A DNA stretch of 64,000 bases from Halichondria panicea (GCF_963675165.1 NC_087381.1:5271378-5335377); one strand, 5' to 3'. Shown: positions 1 through 12,039, counted from the stretch's first letter. The notes: generated from the letters alone by a model not told the origin. Numbers and translations: made by a program.

Positions 1-360
1 TACAGGCAAACCTTTCAACATACAAAGACAACGAACATTCGTCACGAAAATTGATCACATACCGAATTGAACATTCATGTGTTGCCGGCGGAATAAAATA
101 ATTTCAGTAATCCATAGATATTGATATACAACTAAGCTATAATAGCGGGATATTTTCGAGGCATAAAATGTTTGCAGTTTTCGCTGATTGGCCTCAAACT
201 TCGAAAACAAAGACCACAAACGTCATCATGAAATTTCATTTCAGTAATGGATATTGTTGCCTTTTGACCTCTGAGATCAAAGGAATAGCAAGTGCCAATA
301 CATGGCATAATTTTTTTATTGCAGTAAGTTGACCTTTCGGTAAAGATTCCCACCTCCCAC
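1..360. repeat. Remnant of a small inverted-repeat element
   Basis: No gene is convincing here. The stretch around 120-320 (a GGGATATTTTCG-type end, then a block with CTGAGATCAAAGGAATAG) resembles 61600-61860, where the same block adjoins ATTACTCGCTATACGGTA. Related GGGTAATTTTCG-type ends lie at 12744-12951 and 36690-36898. I read it as a decayed copy of that element family. The open frame at 132-353 on the minus strand falls inside it and has no recognisable domain. Confidence 0.4.
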
Positions 361-620
361 CCAAACTATCAAATCATTGCTTTTATAGTGACACATTCAA
401 CGAGACATTAATGATTCCTGTGGGAAATTTACTAGACAGCATATGCATGCATGCATGGTTTCGATGCAGTTACTATTTCATTTCCAGCCACCAAAAACAG
501 AACAAAATGTATACCGAATTATTTTTTTCACATCTACGCAGCAAGTGGTTCTATGCTGGTTTCTATATGCAGCAAAGGGTTTTTAAGGCATGGCATTTCG
601 TGACACAAGCTGTTTATTGT
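355..620. repeat. Block duplicated at 63236-63950
   Basis: The order of short matching blocks (AAATCATTGCTTTTATAG, GACACATT, GACAGCATATG, CATGCAGTTACT, AACAGAACAAAA, TATGCAGCAAGTGGTT) recurs near the end of the window with about 460 bp inserted in that copy. It is therefore an old segmental duplicate about 63 kb away, possibly the downstream flank of a tandem gene family. From 620 to 885 I see nothing recognisable. Confidence 0.55.
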
Positions 621-1969
621 CCCGGTAGTAGATTGTGGTCAAGGGCCTTAATTTAGCCATGTGAATGACCATTATCCAAATAAGCTATGTAGAATTTATA
701 GTGGTCAGGTTAATAGTGTTGTTGTTGAGTGAGTGACTCTATGAGAAACCACACACTTAAATGGTCAAAATAATGGTAAATGACCTTCCGCTACCTATAA
801 TTATAGCCTGACAGGTCACTGCAAATGAACGATCCTGACTGATATTCCACCCAATGGCATTCCATATAATAATTATATCTGTACCTACATAGAATCACGA
901 ATTTTGCTTTGATACTTCTTGAAGGCAATCACAACAACAAAGACAACAACCAGCAACACAATGACAGTCGCCATGGCAGCGCCCACAATAATAGTAGTGA
1001 AATCAATCGTATCTGGTGTATGGGTGTTCAAGTGTGAAACCACATGTAATTCTACGAGAACCAGTTCCTCATTTTTTGGGTCCAATTATCCCCCTCATAC
1101 AAATCAATGGTATTATTACCCTGTCAAAAGTGAGCTCATAACTTCCACTTGTAACTAGTACGTCATTTGGCAGTTGGGATGAGGAGAGAGTTACTTCACA
1201 CCTGTATTCTGCCTCATAGCTAGGATAAAGTTAAGCTTTCAAAACTCAAAGTAGATAAACTTGAATTTGAAATCAGCTGCTCATCATTTTTAGCCATTTG
1301 AAAATGAATGATGGCTGAAATATCTCGGCTTCATGCACAGAGTATGGCATGGCATGTCTCTTGCTATCAATCACTGCCCTTTGTGATGGACTACAAGCTA
1401 GTAGGTAGGATCAACACTACCGGCCCTTGTCGACAGGTGTGTTGTTTTTGCAAATCTCTCTGCTTTTGTTTTTTGGTTCCTAATCACGCCCATGCAGATA
1501 CAATCAATACCAGGCCTAGTTGGCGGCCTAGCTAGAAACAACGAGGCTGGAAACGAGGCTAATAATTATCATGCATATTAATTTTAGAATTGGGTTTTAT
1601 TAATTTTGGAGGTTAGCTAAGTTGTTCATAGGTAGACCTGTGAAAAATCAGCTTGTTCCACACATACGTTCTCATCTGGCAGCTGTCTGATTATACATTC
1701 TGTCTTATGCGATAGGTAAGAACTACAAATCTTACATGGGCAAGTTGGTAACCTAACAAGTCACAGTGGATGATCCTGAATGTTGGTAACCAGTGTTACA
1801 AGTGTAGGTGGCCATATCCCCACTGAAATGTCGTACCAGTGAAGGTCCTGGACCCATTGGGGATTGGTAGAGGGTCACCACAGGAGACAGCTACAGATTT
1901 AGAGACATAAAAGTAGCAATTAAGGTACACTTGTAAGACTTGATTGCTTCTATTTAGCTAGCTTAATGT

Positions 1970-2209
1970 ATTTACAGTAGATCTAACTTTAGTGAATTGC
2001 TATAATAAATGCTAAATAATTATTCTGTCCGCGCTAATTTATTTGTACAGCTAATGAAAGAAAGTAGAGAGTGTCTATATAGTTTTTATATCTGACTGCA
2101 AACTTTCCATTCAACCTTAACACTCAGCTTAAAAATACACATGAATTTGCTACAGGTCCACCAGAAATCTAAAAACAAACACTGGGGTGAAACAAATTAA
2201 CCGTCTATA
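1970..2209. repeat. Small inverted-repeat element, ACGGGTA family, left end lost
   Basis: Shares the internal block ATCTGACTGCAAACTTTCC and the right end CCGTCTATA with the copies at 2509-2736 and 62860-63173. It lies in an intron of the sushi gene. Confidence 0.5.
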
Positions 2210-2508
2210 ATATAATTATAGTAACTGTGAAAGATATAAGAATCTTACGTGGGCAAGTTGGTGCAGTACTCCAACTTCCACTTGCCTGACAAGTCACTGT
2301 AGCTGATCCTGAACGTTGATAACCAGTGTTACAGGTGTAGGTGGCCATATCCCAATATGTAGTGCCAATGAAAGTCCTGGACCCATTGGGAATAGTCGGA
2401 GGGTCACCACAGGAGACATGCTACAGATGTAGAGTGTAGCAGGCTACTAATAATATACAGCAATTAAGCTATATACTTTTAAGACTTGATTTCTTCTATT
2501 TAGCTTAA

Positions 2509-2736
2509 TATAAACGGGTAAACGGTAATTTTATAGATTATGTGTGTCTGCCCTAATAATAAAACGCAAAATGAATCTCTCTGTAATTTGGAGAGTAGAC
2601 TGTCCATAGCGTTTTTCTATCTGACTCCAAGCTTTCCATTCAACCTTAAAACGCAGCTCAAAATACATCTTTCTACAAATATTTGAATTTGCTGCAAATA
2701 AACCAGAATTAAAACAGAAAACACTGATCCGTCTAT
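2509..2736. mobile_element. Non-autonomous inverted-repeat element, ACGGGTA family
   Basis: Starts TATAAACGGGTA and ends CCGTCTATA, with the internal block CTGACTCCAAGCTTTCCATT shared with 62860-63173. No coding capacity. It separates two sushi exons. Confidence 0.55.
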
Positions 2737-2954
2737 AATTATAGTGTATAGTGTATAGTAGAAAGAGTTAAGAATCTTACATGAGCAAGTAGGCACAGTA
2801 CTCTAACTTCCACTAGCCTCACAGGTCACTGTAGCTGATCCTGACAGTTGATACCCTTTGTCACAGGTATAGATGCATGGCCGTATCTCCAAATGTGGTA
2901 CTAGTGAAAGTCCAGAACCCACCGTACCAGGACAAGATGACATTGTAGAACCCA

Positions 2955-3640
2955 TTGAGCAGCTTGTACTATTGTCGAAGGGCAGTATCGAAGATTGCCC
3001 ATCAGATACCCCTTGCTGGACATCTCGGGAAAAACAAAACAGCTAGGCAGAGAATCTATTGGCCCAAACCTTTAAAGATGTGTCGGATTTTTGCAGATCT
3101 TGTGAAGAATACCAACACGGAAGGAACCAAGAGCACCAATGATACCACTCCCTATTTTATGGAAGAACCGAATGCATATGGATATTGTGGGATCTTTACC
3201 ACGAAGCCGAATGGGGAAAAAGTACATTCTAGTGGTGTGCGACTATGCCCCACCCACTATCCGGAGGCATTTGATCTAAAGTCCATTGATGCAGAACATG
3301 TGGCCGAACCAGGGGGATGGAGTTCCCAACAAAATACTAACGGACCAGGGCACACAAATCTCTTAGCGGAACTGTACAACATGATACATGTGAAAGCAAT
3401 TAGGACAAGCCCTTACCACCCGCAGACAGATGCATGGTAGTGGAGCGGTTCAATCAGATACTATAGCTGTAGACCATGCGGAGGAAGTGTGCCTCAGGAA
3501 ATACTGGGATAGCTACTGCCTTATGCATGTCCTCTTTGCCTACCGGGAGGTACCTCAGCTTCTACTGGATTCTCTCCCTTCGAGCTGCTATATGGACGAG
3601 CTATTTGAGGCAAGACGCGGACGAGCAGGTCACTATTAAA
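2955..3640 (+). pseudogene. Ty3-type LTR-retrotransposon integrase fragment, broken
   Basis: The frame at 2955-3440 begins like the zinc-binding N-terminus of a Ty3/gypsy-class integrase (IPLAGHLGKNKTA) and continues into the catalytic core region (TSPYHPQTD). A second frame at 3430-3639 carries the next part (VLFAYREVP). Several indels separate the blocks, core residues expected between them are missing, and no LTR is visible. It has replaced the 5' side of a sushi exon near 2940. It is a dead relic. Confidence 0.7.
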
Positions 3641-3751
3641 TGATAAACTGAGTACAACACAAAATGAGGAGTTGTGTGTCGTGTTGAATGAATTTGTCAA
3701 TACTCTCAAATGTACACCCGGAAGAACGGGCATGTGTACTGCTAGCTGCAT

Positions 3752-3781
3752 GGGCTGCACCCATCAGAACGGGTGCAGCCC
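3752..3781. other. Perfect 11-bp-stem hairpin
   Basis: GGGCTGCACCC, an 8-base loop, then GGGTGCAGCCC. It stands alone with no T-run or obvious partner. The function, if any, is unknown. The rest of 3660-4230 shows nothing recognisable. Confidence 0.6.
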
Positions 3782-4234
3782 AGTTAGCGTATACTGCCAA
3801 TATTGTTGATAAACAAAGACAGTGAATACTTATATAGTGAAACTCTGCTTATAGTCGACACAGTAGCCATATATCTAAGTCATAGCAAGTAGGAGGTGAT
3901 ACTCACTGGTGATGAAACAGTAAGGAATGAATTATAATAGACAGTATGTAAAAAATCACTTTGTGTGTAATTTTCCAGGCTTTCATGAATCTTTCCTCAG
4001 ACCAAATGAAGCTAATCCTAGGCCTACTCATTCATCAGAATGGCTTGAACAATGTATTAGGTTGTATTATTGGTTATTGATGGAGCATAATGTATCTTTT
4101 TACAATTATGCGTACATTTTGTGTTAATTGTGTACGTTGGATGAATAATTATGTGCATTCAATTGTTAGTCTGATAATTCAAGTGGCTTTCTTCAGTCGA
4201 AAACTGTACCCATGGAAGAGCTACAGGCATGTAA

Positions 4235-4430
4235 GGCCTTTCATGTGTAGGACGCCCCTTCACCATTCAGACAGATCATCGTGCTTTGGAATGGCTGGAT
4301 CGAATCAAGGAAAACAATTCTAGGCTATATATACTTGATGCAGCCAATTCAGTTTTCGATTCAACATCGTACTGGATGGAAATGCGGATGCACTCTCTCG
4401 GGCCGCTACGATAGAATATATCAGTCGCTG
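4235..4430 (+). pseudogene. Ty3-type retrotransposon RNase H fragment
   Basis: A short plus-strand stretch reads as the RNase H region of a Ty3-class pol (TDHRALEWLDRI, then a shifted block ending NADALSRAA). In an intact element this lies 5' of the integrase, but here it lies about 0.6 kb 3' of it, so the copy is rearranged or two fragments are present. Frameshifts and stops make it non-functional. Confidence 0.6.
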
Positions 4431-4689
4431 AAGAAAGAGGGACGAGTTTAAAGGACTGATTGTGGTTGTTTAGAGGAAGTAATTAGTTAGGTGGGAAACC
4501 ACAACATCATAATCTCACTTCTATACAATCATGTAGTTAATGAACTAAGTAGAGTATAGTATTCATATTATAGGAACAGCACATTGGAGAAACTAGGTGG
4601 AACATTCTAGATATAGATGTAGGTGTTTTGTATTAAGTGTTGAGTTTTGTTATTGTCGATTTGACATGCACAGTGCAGAAATGCGATCC

Positions 4690-4800
4690 TTCACAGTAGT
4701 GCCGGTGAAAGTTCTAGACCTATTCAATGGGTCTATAGGACTTTCATTGGCACTACTGATTGGGAATGGTCGGAAGATCACCACAGCTAGGGGACACATG
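4690..4800 (-). pseudogene. Sushi exon fragment folded onto an inverted copy of itself
   Basis: On the minus strand the start of a sushi domain (SCGDLPTIPN) is followed by an inverted copy of the next 25 bases and then by SRTFTGTTV. The DNA forms an imperfect hairpin: AGTGCCGGTGAAAGTTCTAG on one side pairs with a near-identical complement ending GGCACT at about 4758. No complete domain is possible. Confidence 0.55.
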
Positions 4801-4892
4801 CACATAAAATTACTGCTTCTATTTTTAGTATAGTAGAAATCGTACGTTGGTTGACAACTAGTTGGTATATAGCATCCCAACTTTCACTACAT

Positions 4893-5050
4893 ATAGCCTG
4901 ATAGCCTCGATCCCAGGCCACACTTCCCACTTCACTTAGGGAAGTGGGCCTGGTATCGACTGCTTGCGCATGCGCTAATATCCCCCTCCGGTATCTGGGG
5001 GCTTTGGATAACATCGTATATATGCTCAGTAAAACTATGAAATCACAACG
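4893..5050 (+). mobile_element. TAGCCTCG foldback element, long form
   Basis: Starts TAGCCTCGATCCCAGGCC, contains a hairpin around CACTTCCC and a palindromic GCGCATGCGC, and ends near AACTATGAAATCACAA. An almost identical copy in the opposite orientation lies at 36543-36681, so this is a defined family member of about 140-155 bp. From 5050 to 5358 nothing is recognisable. Confidence 0.7.
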
Positions 5051-5358
5051 AACGGAAGTGGATTGAAGGAAGTTCGATTGAAGGTTTCTAGCCCATCGGA
5101 TAGCATTCTCTGATAGCTACCCTTAGCCTGCTATGTTAACAAATGACTCACAGCCTGCAACCGTGTGGATGACAATAGTCTAAACGGAGTAAAAGAATAT
5201 AGCTGTACAACAAACCTACACAGCTCTGTCTCTAGCTAGCTATAGCTATATATAGCTCTGTGTATGACTTTTAGTCTCTGATGAATTCTGGAAATGTTAC
5301 GGGAAAAATATCCAATAATTTTGCACATACGCAAGCAGTCGATAGCAGGCCTTCTTTT

Positions 5359-5583
5359 CTATGAAGGCCGGTGAAGGAGGCTAGTAGCCTGACAGGTCAC
5401 TGTGGATGATTCTGACAGTTGGTACCCATCATCACAAGTGTATGTAGCTGTCTCCCCAATTATTGTACCAGTGAAGGCCCTGGATACATTCATAGTGGGA
5501 ATGGTTGGAGAGTCACCACAGCACAGTTCAGACACACTGAGGTGGTATTTAACGAAGCCATGCAGGATCATTTCAGGGGACAT
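5359..5583 (-). pseudogene. Truncated sushi (CCP) exon
   Basis: The minus-strand frame carries CCGDSPTIPT, then AFTGTIIGETATYTCDDGYQ and STVTCQAT, which is most of a complement-control module with three of its four cysteines. The conserved Trp and last Cys are missing: the sequence changes right after CQAT into TSLLHRPS and a stop. It is probably an upstream exon of the same decayed gene as 885-2940, cut off from it by the retrotransposon relics. Confidence 0.6.
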
Positions 5584-5589
5584 TTCATT

Positions 5590-5840
5590 GAACCACCCAT
5601 ATTACCTGCTGATGGTGCTATTTAATTTCACAGATAGCAATATCTACTGTACCGCCACAGCAATCAACAATCAGACAGAATTTCTTTTTCGTTGTCACTG
5701 CTTGCACTCGATTGCTGCAGATTCAAGCTCTAGGATTTAACTCTTCCTTTAGTAGAGGTTGTGTTCGTCCTGCAAGCTTCTTCCAGCTTACCCATTGTCA
5801 CATGAGGATCACACAACCCGGGCCATCCTGTAAAAGTTGT
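5590..5840 (-). pseudogene. HSPA12-like last-exon copy A, decayed
   Basis: Matches 10310-10600 of the intact HSPA12-like gene: the blocks around ATTACCTGCTGATGGTGCTA, CACTCGATTGCTGCAGATTC and the exon start CATTGTCACATGAGGATCAC align in order. Stops and indels interrupt the frame. Its flank at 5840-6430 is also shared with the flank of copy B (8330-9060), so a larger block was duplicated, not just the exon. Confidence 0.75.
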
Positions 5841-6432
5841 AAGCTGCTATAACAACTACATGCTGTGCTGCAGCTATAGAACTGCCCTGTAATCATTATC
5901 CTCCCATCTTTTCATACATGATGCACTATTATCGTAGCATTATTTTGACTATATATATTAACCACCTGTGTTCCTTCCTGCTTTCCAGATTTGGGGTGCA
6001 TGTGAGGGGGGGAGGGCATATAATTATGCTATAGTGTGTGTAAAGAATATTCATTTCGATTGTAGCCGCTTCCTTAAAAATTAATTTGTCTGTTTAATGA
6101 TCCTTACCTACTTCTGTGCTGACCTTGTGATTTTTTTTTTTTTTTTTTTTATGTGCCTTTGTGTACACGCCTTTAGACCATTATACGTCACTTCTTTTGT
6201 TATGTACTAGTTATTGCGCCGCTCAGCGCCAGAGCGCAATCCCCTACCTTTGTTGTAGAAGATGCACACAGAAGCATCATTTACAATTGTCTTTTGTTTA
6301 TTGTTCTTAGTATACTCTGCTCATCCTTAGAGTCATGCAGACATTATTGACTTTCATTCTTATTAGGCTATCACTCAAACAATAGATCTTGGATCGCTAT
6401 TAATTTTACTGTAGCACATGCAACCCACTATA

Positions 6433-7118
6433 CAACCTTTTTCACCTCACTTGAAATATCAGTTTAAAAACAAAAAAAGAAACGTACCACTAATTGACCT
6501 CAGGTATGTGTATAGTAATGGTCAGAGCTGGATGCTCAGTTTCAAATTGTAAATGAATGATTGGTTGTGCAAGACCTACATCTATTTTAGAGCGTTGTAT
6601 TGATGTGTTTAGCCTTCTTTCGAGTGAATCCTAGGCGTTTAAGTAGACAGCATAATGTGGCAGCACTTTAGATCTACCAGTAATCTGAACTACTGAAGCA
6701 ATTGGGTCTGAATTTTAGGTAGTCAGCTTTTCACAAATAATTTCAATTTATTGTGAGATCATCTAGACAGTGCTCCCTTGGGCTGGCTTTATAAGCAGCG
6801 ACACATTTCCAGTGAATTGAAATCTATCAACAACCATCGGGCCAAACATGTAGTAGCTTCAGCAACAAACAATCTATCTGCTGCTTCCCGATGGTACAGC
6901 AATTGAAAAGCTTTTGCCATACCATTCTCCACCTCAGATACAAATAATTATAGGATTTTGTACAGCCAGGTTCCCCCATTATTACTTGCAATCATTCATT
7001 TACTGTGAGCATGCCCAGCTCTGACCATTACTATATGTACACATACCTGAGGTCAATTAGTGGTACATTTCTTTTTTTGTTTCTAAAATGTACATTTCAA
7101 GTGAGGTGAAAAAGGTTG
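6433..7118. mobile_element. 686-bp inverted-repeat element with TA target duplication
   Basis: The left end CAACCTTTTTCACCTCACTT (6433) and the inverse of the right end (7118) match for about 100 bp, both running through CCACTAATTGACCTCAGGTA. Flanking TA dinucleotides (6431-6432, 7119-7120) are the likely target duplication. The paralogous unit at 9045-9100 lacks the insertion. No transposase is encoded, so it is a MITE. The TA duplication is compatible with a Tc1/mariner-like partner; that class is inferred. Confidence 0.8.
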
Positions 7119-7139
7119 TAATACAATGCAAATACCAAT

Positions 7140-8330
7140 AACTAAACATGGCTAAACTAGTAGGGAATATATTAGTTCGTACTCAGTTACTATTATATGC
7201 TGAGAAAACAGGAAATCAACAACTTTGCTTATCTCCGGCGCACACTATAGTGTCAGTGATGTCTCTGTCTAGACCATCACCAGCATTCTATCTAGACCAT
7301 CACCAGCATCCATTTTGGCTAATTCTATGACACTGCAATCACTTGTGTACCACACCGTCCACACGTTTGTATCTCGAGTATGTCTTCAGCTTGGAGGAAG
7401 GAGAGAGAGATGAGAGACAGATCGAGCGTCGCACTGGAGAATAGTTAACAACAAAAACTTCATTGGTGCAACACTCTCGTTTTTCGCAACAAAATGTTTT
7501 ACACCACTATTTACGTATTTTCGATGTATACTCTTATTATTCTGCATGCAATATGTAGTATGGGCCTTTCTTCGTTGTATTACACTTCGATGACATTGAA
7601 ACGCTAGAGTACCTTTTACACTATAAAACAGCTAACGATGGGTCAATTAGAATTTTACTCTCACCTTTATTGAACTCGCGATTTTCAAGTTGGCTTCTCA
7701 AATTCTTGCAACCACCAAATCCTCCCCCCAAAACACTGCATCGATCATAGCTATAGAAACCAAATCATTTGTATGTATGCAGTTGGCTGAAAAAACTTGA
7801 TAGTCTTGCGAGCAGCTGTCGAAGGGGGAAGTCTACCAAATGTCATTTTCTGTTTATGTATACAATTTTGGTTATTTCCGAAATCCACTTCGCATTTTCC
7901 ATAGCATTAGACCCACTGAGGTATCAAACAAAACTAGATCACCAATTATCACATTTATGATTGTTCCACCACTCATGTTACTTGCCGACAGTGTATTTCG
8001 TGGATGTAATCATCAATAATTTCATGGGTAGCAAAAAATCCACTGTACCGCCACCACATCAACAATCAAGAATTTCTTTTTTCGTTGTAGCTGATATTTT
8101 TCTTGCACTCGATTGCTGCAGATTCTAGGATTACCTTTAGTGGAGGTTGTGTTCGTCCTGTAGCTTCTTTGGGGTGTAATTAACACACCAAGTGTACTCG
8201 TTGCACTGCATATTTAAATAATTATAAGTAGTGCAACGAGCACACTTAGTGTGTTAATTAATTAACATCCCATTTTTAACAGTGTTGTCATAATTATGAG
8301 GATTACACAACCGGGGCCAGCCTGTAATAA
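7140..8330 (-). pseudogene. HSPA12-like last-exon copy B, decayed
   Basis: Follows the intact last exon (9281-10591) over most of its length but with large losses. 7200-7760 corresponds to about 9180-9900, and 7950-8160 to about 10290-10560, where the phosphate-2 region would be. Shared blocks include TGCTGAGAAAACAGGAAATC, CACCAAATCCTCC, ATGATTGTTCCACCACTCAT and GATTGCTGCAGATTC. Multiple stops leave no long frame. It is a dead tandem paralogue. Confidence 0.75.
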
Positions 8331-9280
8331 TTGTAAGCCAGTATAACAACTAATATATGCGTGCTGCAGCTACAGAGCTCAGTGCCGTGTAATTATTATC
8401 CTGCCATGGAAATATAGCTTTTCATACATGCACTATTATCGTAACGTTATTTTGTCAGACACTATAATTATATTATTTATGTAATTTAACTACCCTTTCC
8501 TTCCTACTTTCCAGATTTGGGGTGCATGTGAGGGGGATATATGGATATAGGGTGAGTAAAGTTAAACATGAGCTTCCTTAAAAAGTAAATAATCCTTACC
8601 TGCCTCTGTGTACCTTTTTGGTATAGTGAAGTGTAAAAGCACTAGAGAATGCGGTGATGTCATTGTAATGATTTCTCCAAACAATGCTGACCTTGTAATC
8701 GCCTTTGTTCTGTGCGCCGCTCAGCGCACATTCTCCTCCTTTAGAATAGTGTCACTTCTTTTGTTCTGACTGCGCCACTGCACAATCCTACTTGCACACA
8801 GTTATAGCCTCGAACGGCCTAGTCTCGAGGCTAGCACACAGTAAGATCTATCAGACTATCATCTTTGTAGGCTATGCATCAGTTCTTGGAATACCCTGCT
8901 AATCCTTTGTGTCATGCTTTATTGATTCCTATCACTCAAACAGAAAACACTTCATGCAAATTCACAAAAATTATTCATCCGCCAATGTACTAGATATAGT
9001 GAGTTGCATGCTCTCTCTTTTTTAATTATACGCCCTTGGTATTACTGCACAACCCACTACAATTATTATATAGTTGCATCAAATGATAATCAGCAATAAC
9101 TAAGCTAAACGTTACGTGGCAAATACTATTTTACGTGCTAAAATTTATCTTAGTTCGTACTCAGTTAGTATGCTGAGAAAACAGGAAATCAACTAGAATA
9201 AAATTAAACTGACGATAGTCTATAATTATTCCAAAGTATAATATCAGTATTTTAAATGTTAGTGAAAGCAAGCTTTTAGT
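8330..9280. other. Flank of the duplicated HSPA12-like block
   Basis: 8330-9060 is related to 5840-6432. A short foldback of the TAGCCTCG family lies at 8810-8838. It is flanked by GCACACAGT on both sides, with two extra bases on the left. No gene is seen. Confidence 0.5.
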
Positions 9281-12039
9281 TTACTGCTCGGAAAACAAAA
9301 AATCAACAACAATTTTATATTCATTTTTGCTTTGCTTGTCTCGAGCGCACACTTGTATTTCAGTGTGAGTGACATCGAAAACTACCTCGATGTCCCTATC
9401 TCGACCATAACCAGCGATATTGATATCCATTTTGGCTAGTTCAGTGACACCACGATCAGTTGTGAACCAAACGTTCGTATGTGGAGCACTGTAGAAAGTT
9501 AACCTGCTTACTCTCTGTGAGCTTCGCACTGGAGAATAGTTAGCAACGAAAACTTCATTTGTGCAAATGCTTTCGTTTCTTTCAATGAAGGTTGAAAAAA
9601 TGTGCTTACACCACTTTCTAGAACAGTCATTTTCATCATCCACGCAGTACTCTATTGGATGTTTATTCTCGTCAAATGGTATTCTACATGCAATACCGTA
9701 CGTAGCGTCAGCTTTACGTTGCTGTATTACGCTAGGATCATACCGAAATGCTAGAGCACCTCTTACTATGGCTAACTTTGGCTCCGGTGGATAACTATAT
9801 CGAATTTTTTTCTCTCCTTTACAGAAGTCCCGATTGATAGCTGCTTCAAGTTCATTTCTCAAATATTGGCACTCACCAAATCCTCCTACCCAAAATATTG
9901 TGTCGATTTTAGAAGCCAAATTATTTGTATGAATGTGGTCACAAATCAATTTACCAATTTTATCAATTGTCGGTTGAAAAAACTCTGTCATTTTTGCATG
10001 GGACAATCTCATCTGCGTTCCCTCATCTTCAATCGTCACATTTTTTACAGATTTTCCTTCCATCAGTTGACTAAAGCTTCGTGCAAAATTAGGACAAAAT
10101 TCCACAACAAAGCTGTCTTCTTCAATTTCAGCACTGCCAAAATACATTTTCTGATCTTCAAAGATGGTGTACACAATTTTGTTTATCTCCGACTTCCGCC
10201 TTGATCTTTCCACAACATCAGAAACACTGAAATATTGAACAAAGCCAGGATCATCAACAAAATGACTTAAAAAGTCCCGAAATCTTTCATTGATGGTTGT
10301 TCCGCCGCTCATGTTACCTGCTGAAGGTGCTAATTCGTGTACGTGGCCGCCGATAATTCCATGAGTAGCAATATCCACAGTGCCACCACCGCAATCAACA
10401 ATGAGGTAGTTTTTGACATCATTTCCACCAGGAGAGATATCAATCATTTTTTTGCACCAGATTGCTGCAGATTCGGGCTCCAGAGCAAGCGATAGTTTTT
10501 CAGGATTTAATTCTTCCTTTGGTGGAGGTTGTACTCGTCCTGTTGCCTCTTCCAGATTACCCATCGTCACGTGAGGATCACAAAAGCCAGCCTGTAAATT
10601 AATACTCATTATAATTAGTTAGTTAAGTCAGTTACTAATAAATTAATAGTAGGCCCTATATGCTTTTCATAAAAAATAAATTATAGACAAAATTAAGACT
10701 AGACATAAACACAGCTATAGGCCTGTGCCACATATTCCAGAATAATTTTTTGAGTAATATAGGCGGTCTTTTTTGAATAATAGGCACTGTGAAAATAGTT
10801 TAATTGAGTTGCACATCAAGCACATCAAGTGCAATGGCTCAGAACACGCCCATATTTACATGGCAGTAAATCTAATTTGATATGATTGTTAGTCCACAAT
10901 GTTAATTGAAACCACATTTTTGTGTCATTTCGCTGCTGAAATTAAAAAGTAATGACTTAGGCTGATGAAGTTGAATAATAGGCTGATCAAGTGAGAATGA
11001 ATAATAGTGATGAATATTTAGCACAGGCGTAAACACAGCACACAACTGACACAAGACACATAAATTATACTATATGCAGCGTTGTTTTGCTGATCCATAA
11101 TATTCACCTTCAGCCATTTGTTTGCCATGTGAATAATTATGGTTATGCAAAACTTAATGTAATGATATTTACCATGCAAAAATGGACATTGATGCATGCC
11201 AATTATTCTTAGACACCTAGCTATTTATGCTAAAATTATTCCGAGCATAATTTATCAGTATAAGCTATAATTATTAGTATAATGCGAGTGTGGATATTTT
11301 ACCATGTATCCAGCCTCCCGCATCATTCTCTTTCCTCTTGCTTTCCAGATGGCAGGAACAGTGATAACCCAGTCGATGTCTGGAGCTTTTAGAGGGCTGT
11401 TGTAAAGCCTAGAGTCCCGAAACTCTTTGAGAGTTTTTTCCTTTAGGTAGTATAGAATGTGCGCAATTACATCGATGAGGAAGTACTGTTTTCCATTCAT
11501 TGCTTGAATCTTGTGGTTCCTATCCACATTCTAGAATGTTGTGTGTGTGTGTGTGTGTGTGCATGTCATCATCATGATTGATAACTGTATAATCAGGAGC
11601 TTTCCTTTGCTATTTTACCTCACATAACAATATTATTATACCTTGCATGCATGCTGAGACTTACTTCCGTTCTTTGGACTTCTTTCTTAACATGTTCAAA
11701 GAAGGTATAACCTGGTATCTCTGTTTTCGGAAGTTTTGCATATTGATCTCTAGCTTTTTTTCCGAAGGATTTCATTTTTCCAGAATTATCAAAAAGAATA
11801 CAAGAAGGAACTCGCTTTCGGTCTTCATTATCAAGTTTCAGTAGCGATGGCTTCAATGCAGAAATGTTGGGGTGCGTCTTAATTTCAAGTAGACTCGATA
11901 CAGAACAATGCGTTGTTCCAAAATCAATGGCGACAATTGAGTTTGGAGTCGAGCGAAAAGATTCCAAAGTTTTAGTTACTCGAGTTGCTTTGTGGCAACC
12001 GTTGTCGTCACATACGATTCTCTCTGACTTAGTAGCCAT
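9281..12039 (-). CDS. HSPA12-like Hsp70 family protein
   Basis: Three exons on the minus strand: 12039-11665, 11530-11303, 10591-9281, all joined in phase 0 with GT-AG borders, giving 637 aa (human HSPA12A/B are about 675-685 aa). The actin/Hsp70 ATPase fold is clear: phosphate-1 loop DFGTTHCS (residues 39-46), VPAIWK in exon 2, ALEPESAA (237-244) which is the HSPA12 signature, phosphate-2 VDCGGGTVDI (266-275) and the adenosine motif WVGGFGE (435-441). No canonical substrate-binding domain or EEVD tail is present, as expected for HSPA12. The start is the first ATG of exon 1 (MATKSE). The product is predicted to be a cytosolic ATP-binding chaperone-like protein; client and role are unknown. 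Intron 1 holds a (GT)n run at about 11538-11562. Two decayed copies of exon 3 lie downstream, so the gene comes from a local expansion. Confidence 0.88.

Larger units (their letters stand above)
885..2940 (-). pseudogene. Decaying sushi (CCP) / single-pass membrane protein gene, 3' part
   Basis: Read on the minus strand. Three sushi exon copies lie at about 2940-2780 (an in-frame stop where the conserved Trp should be, and a frameshift), 2420-2249 (domain complete: CGDPPTIPNG, ATYTCNTGYQ, the Trp of GSWST and the last Cys, but the acceptor-side frame is shifted by one base) and about 1890-1740 (frameshift and stop). Downstream a short exon (about 1232-1126; YRCEVTLSSS, SYELTF) and a final exon (about 1073-885) encode an extracellular stalk, a hydrophobic segment of about 22 residues (IIVGAAMATVIVLLVVVFVV) and a short basic tail with FKKYQ. 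In family terms this is a type I membrane protein with complement-control modules. Damage in every sushi exon argues for a pseudogene; the membrane exon is intact, so a shorter functional form cannot be excluded. Confidence 0.5.

Noticed and set aside
2955..4430. A functional Ty3-type retrotransposon
   Set aside because: Only an integrase piece and an RNase H piece are present, in the wrong order, both frame-broken and without LTRs.
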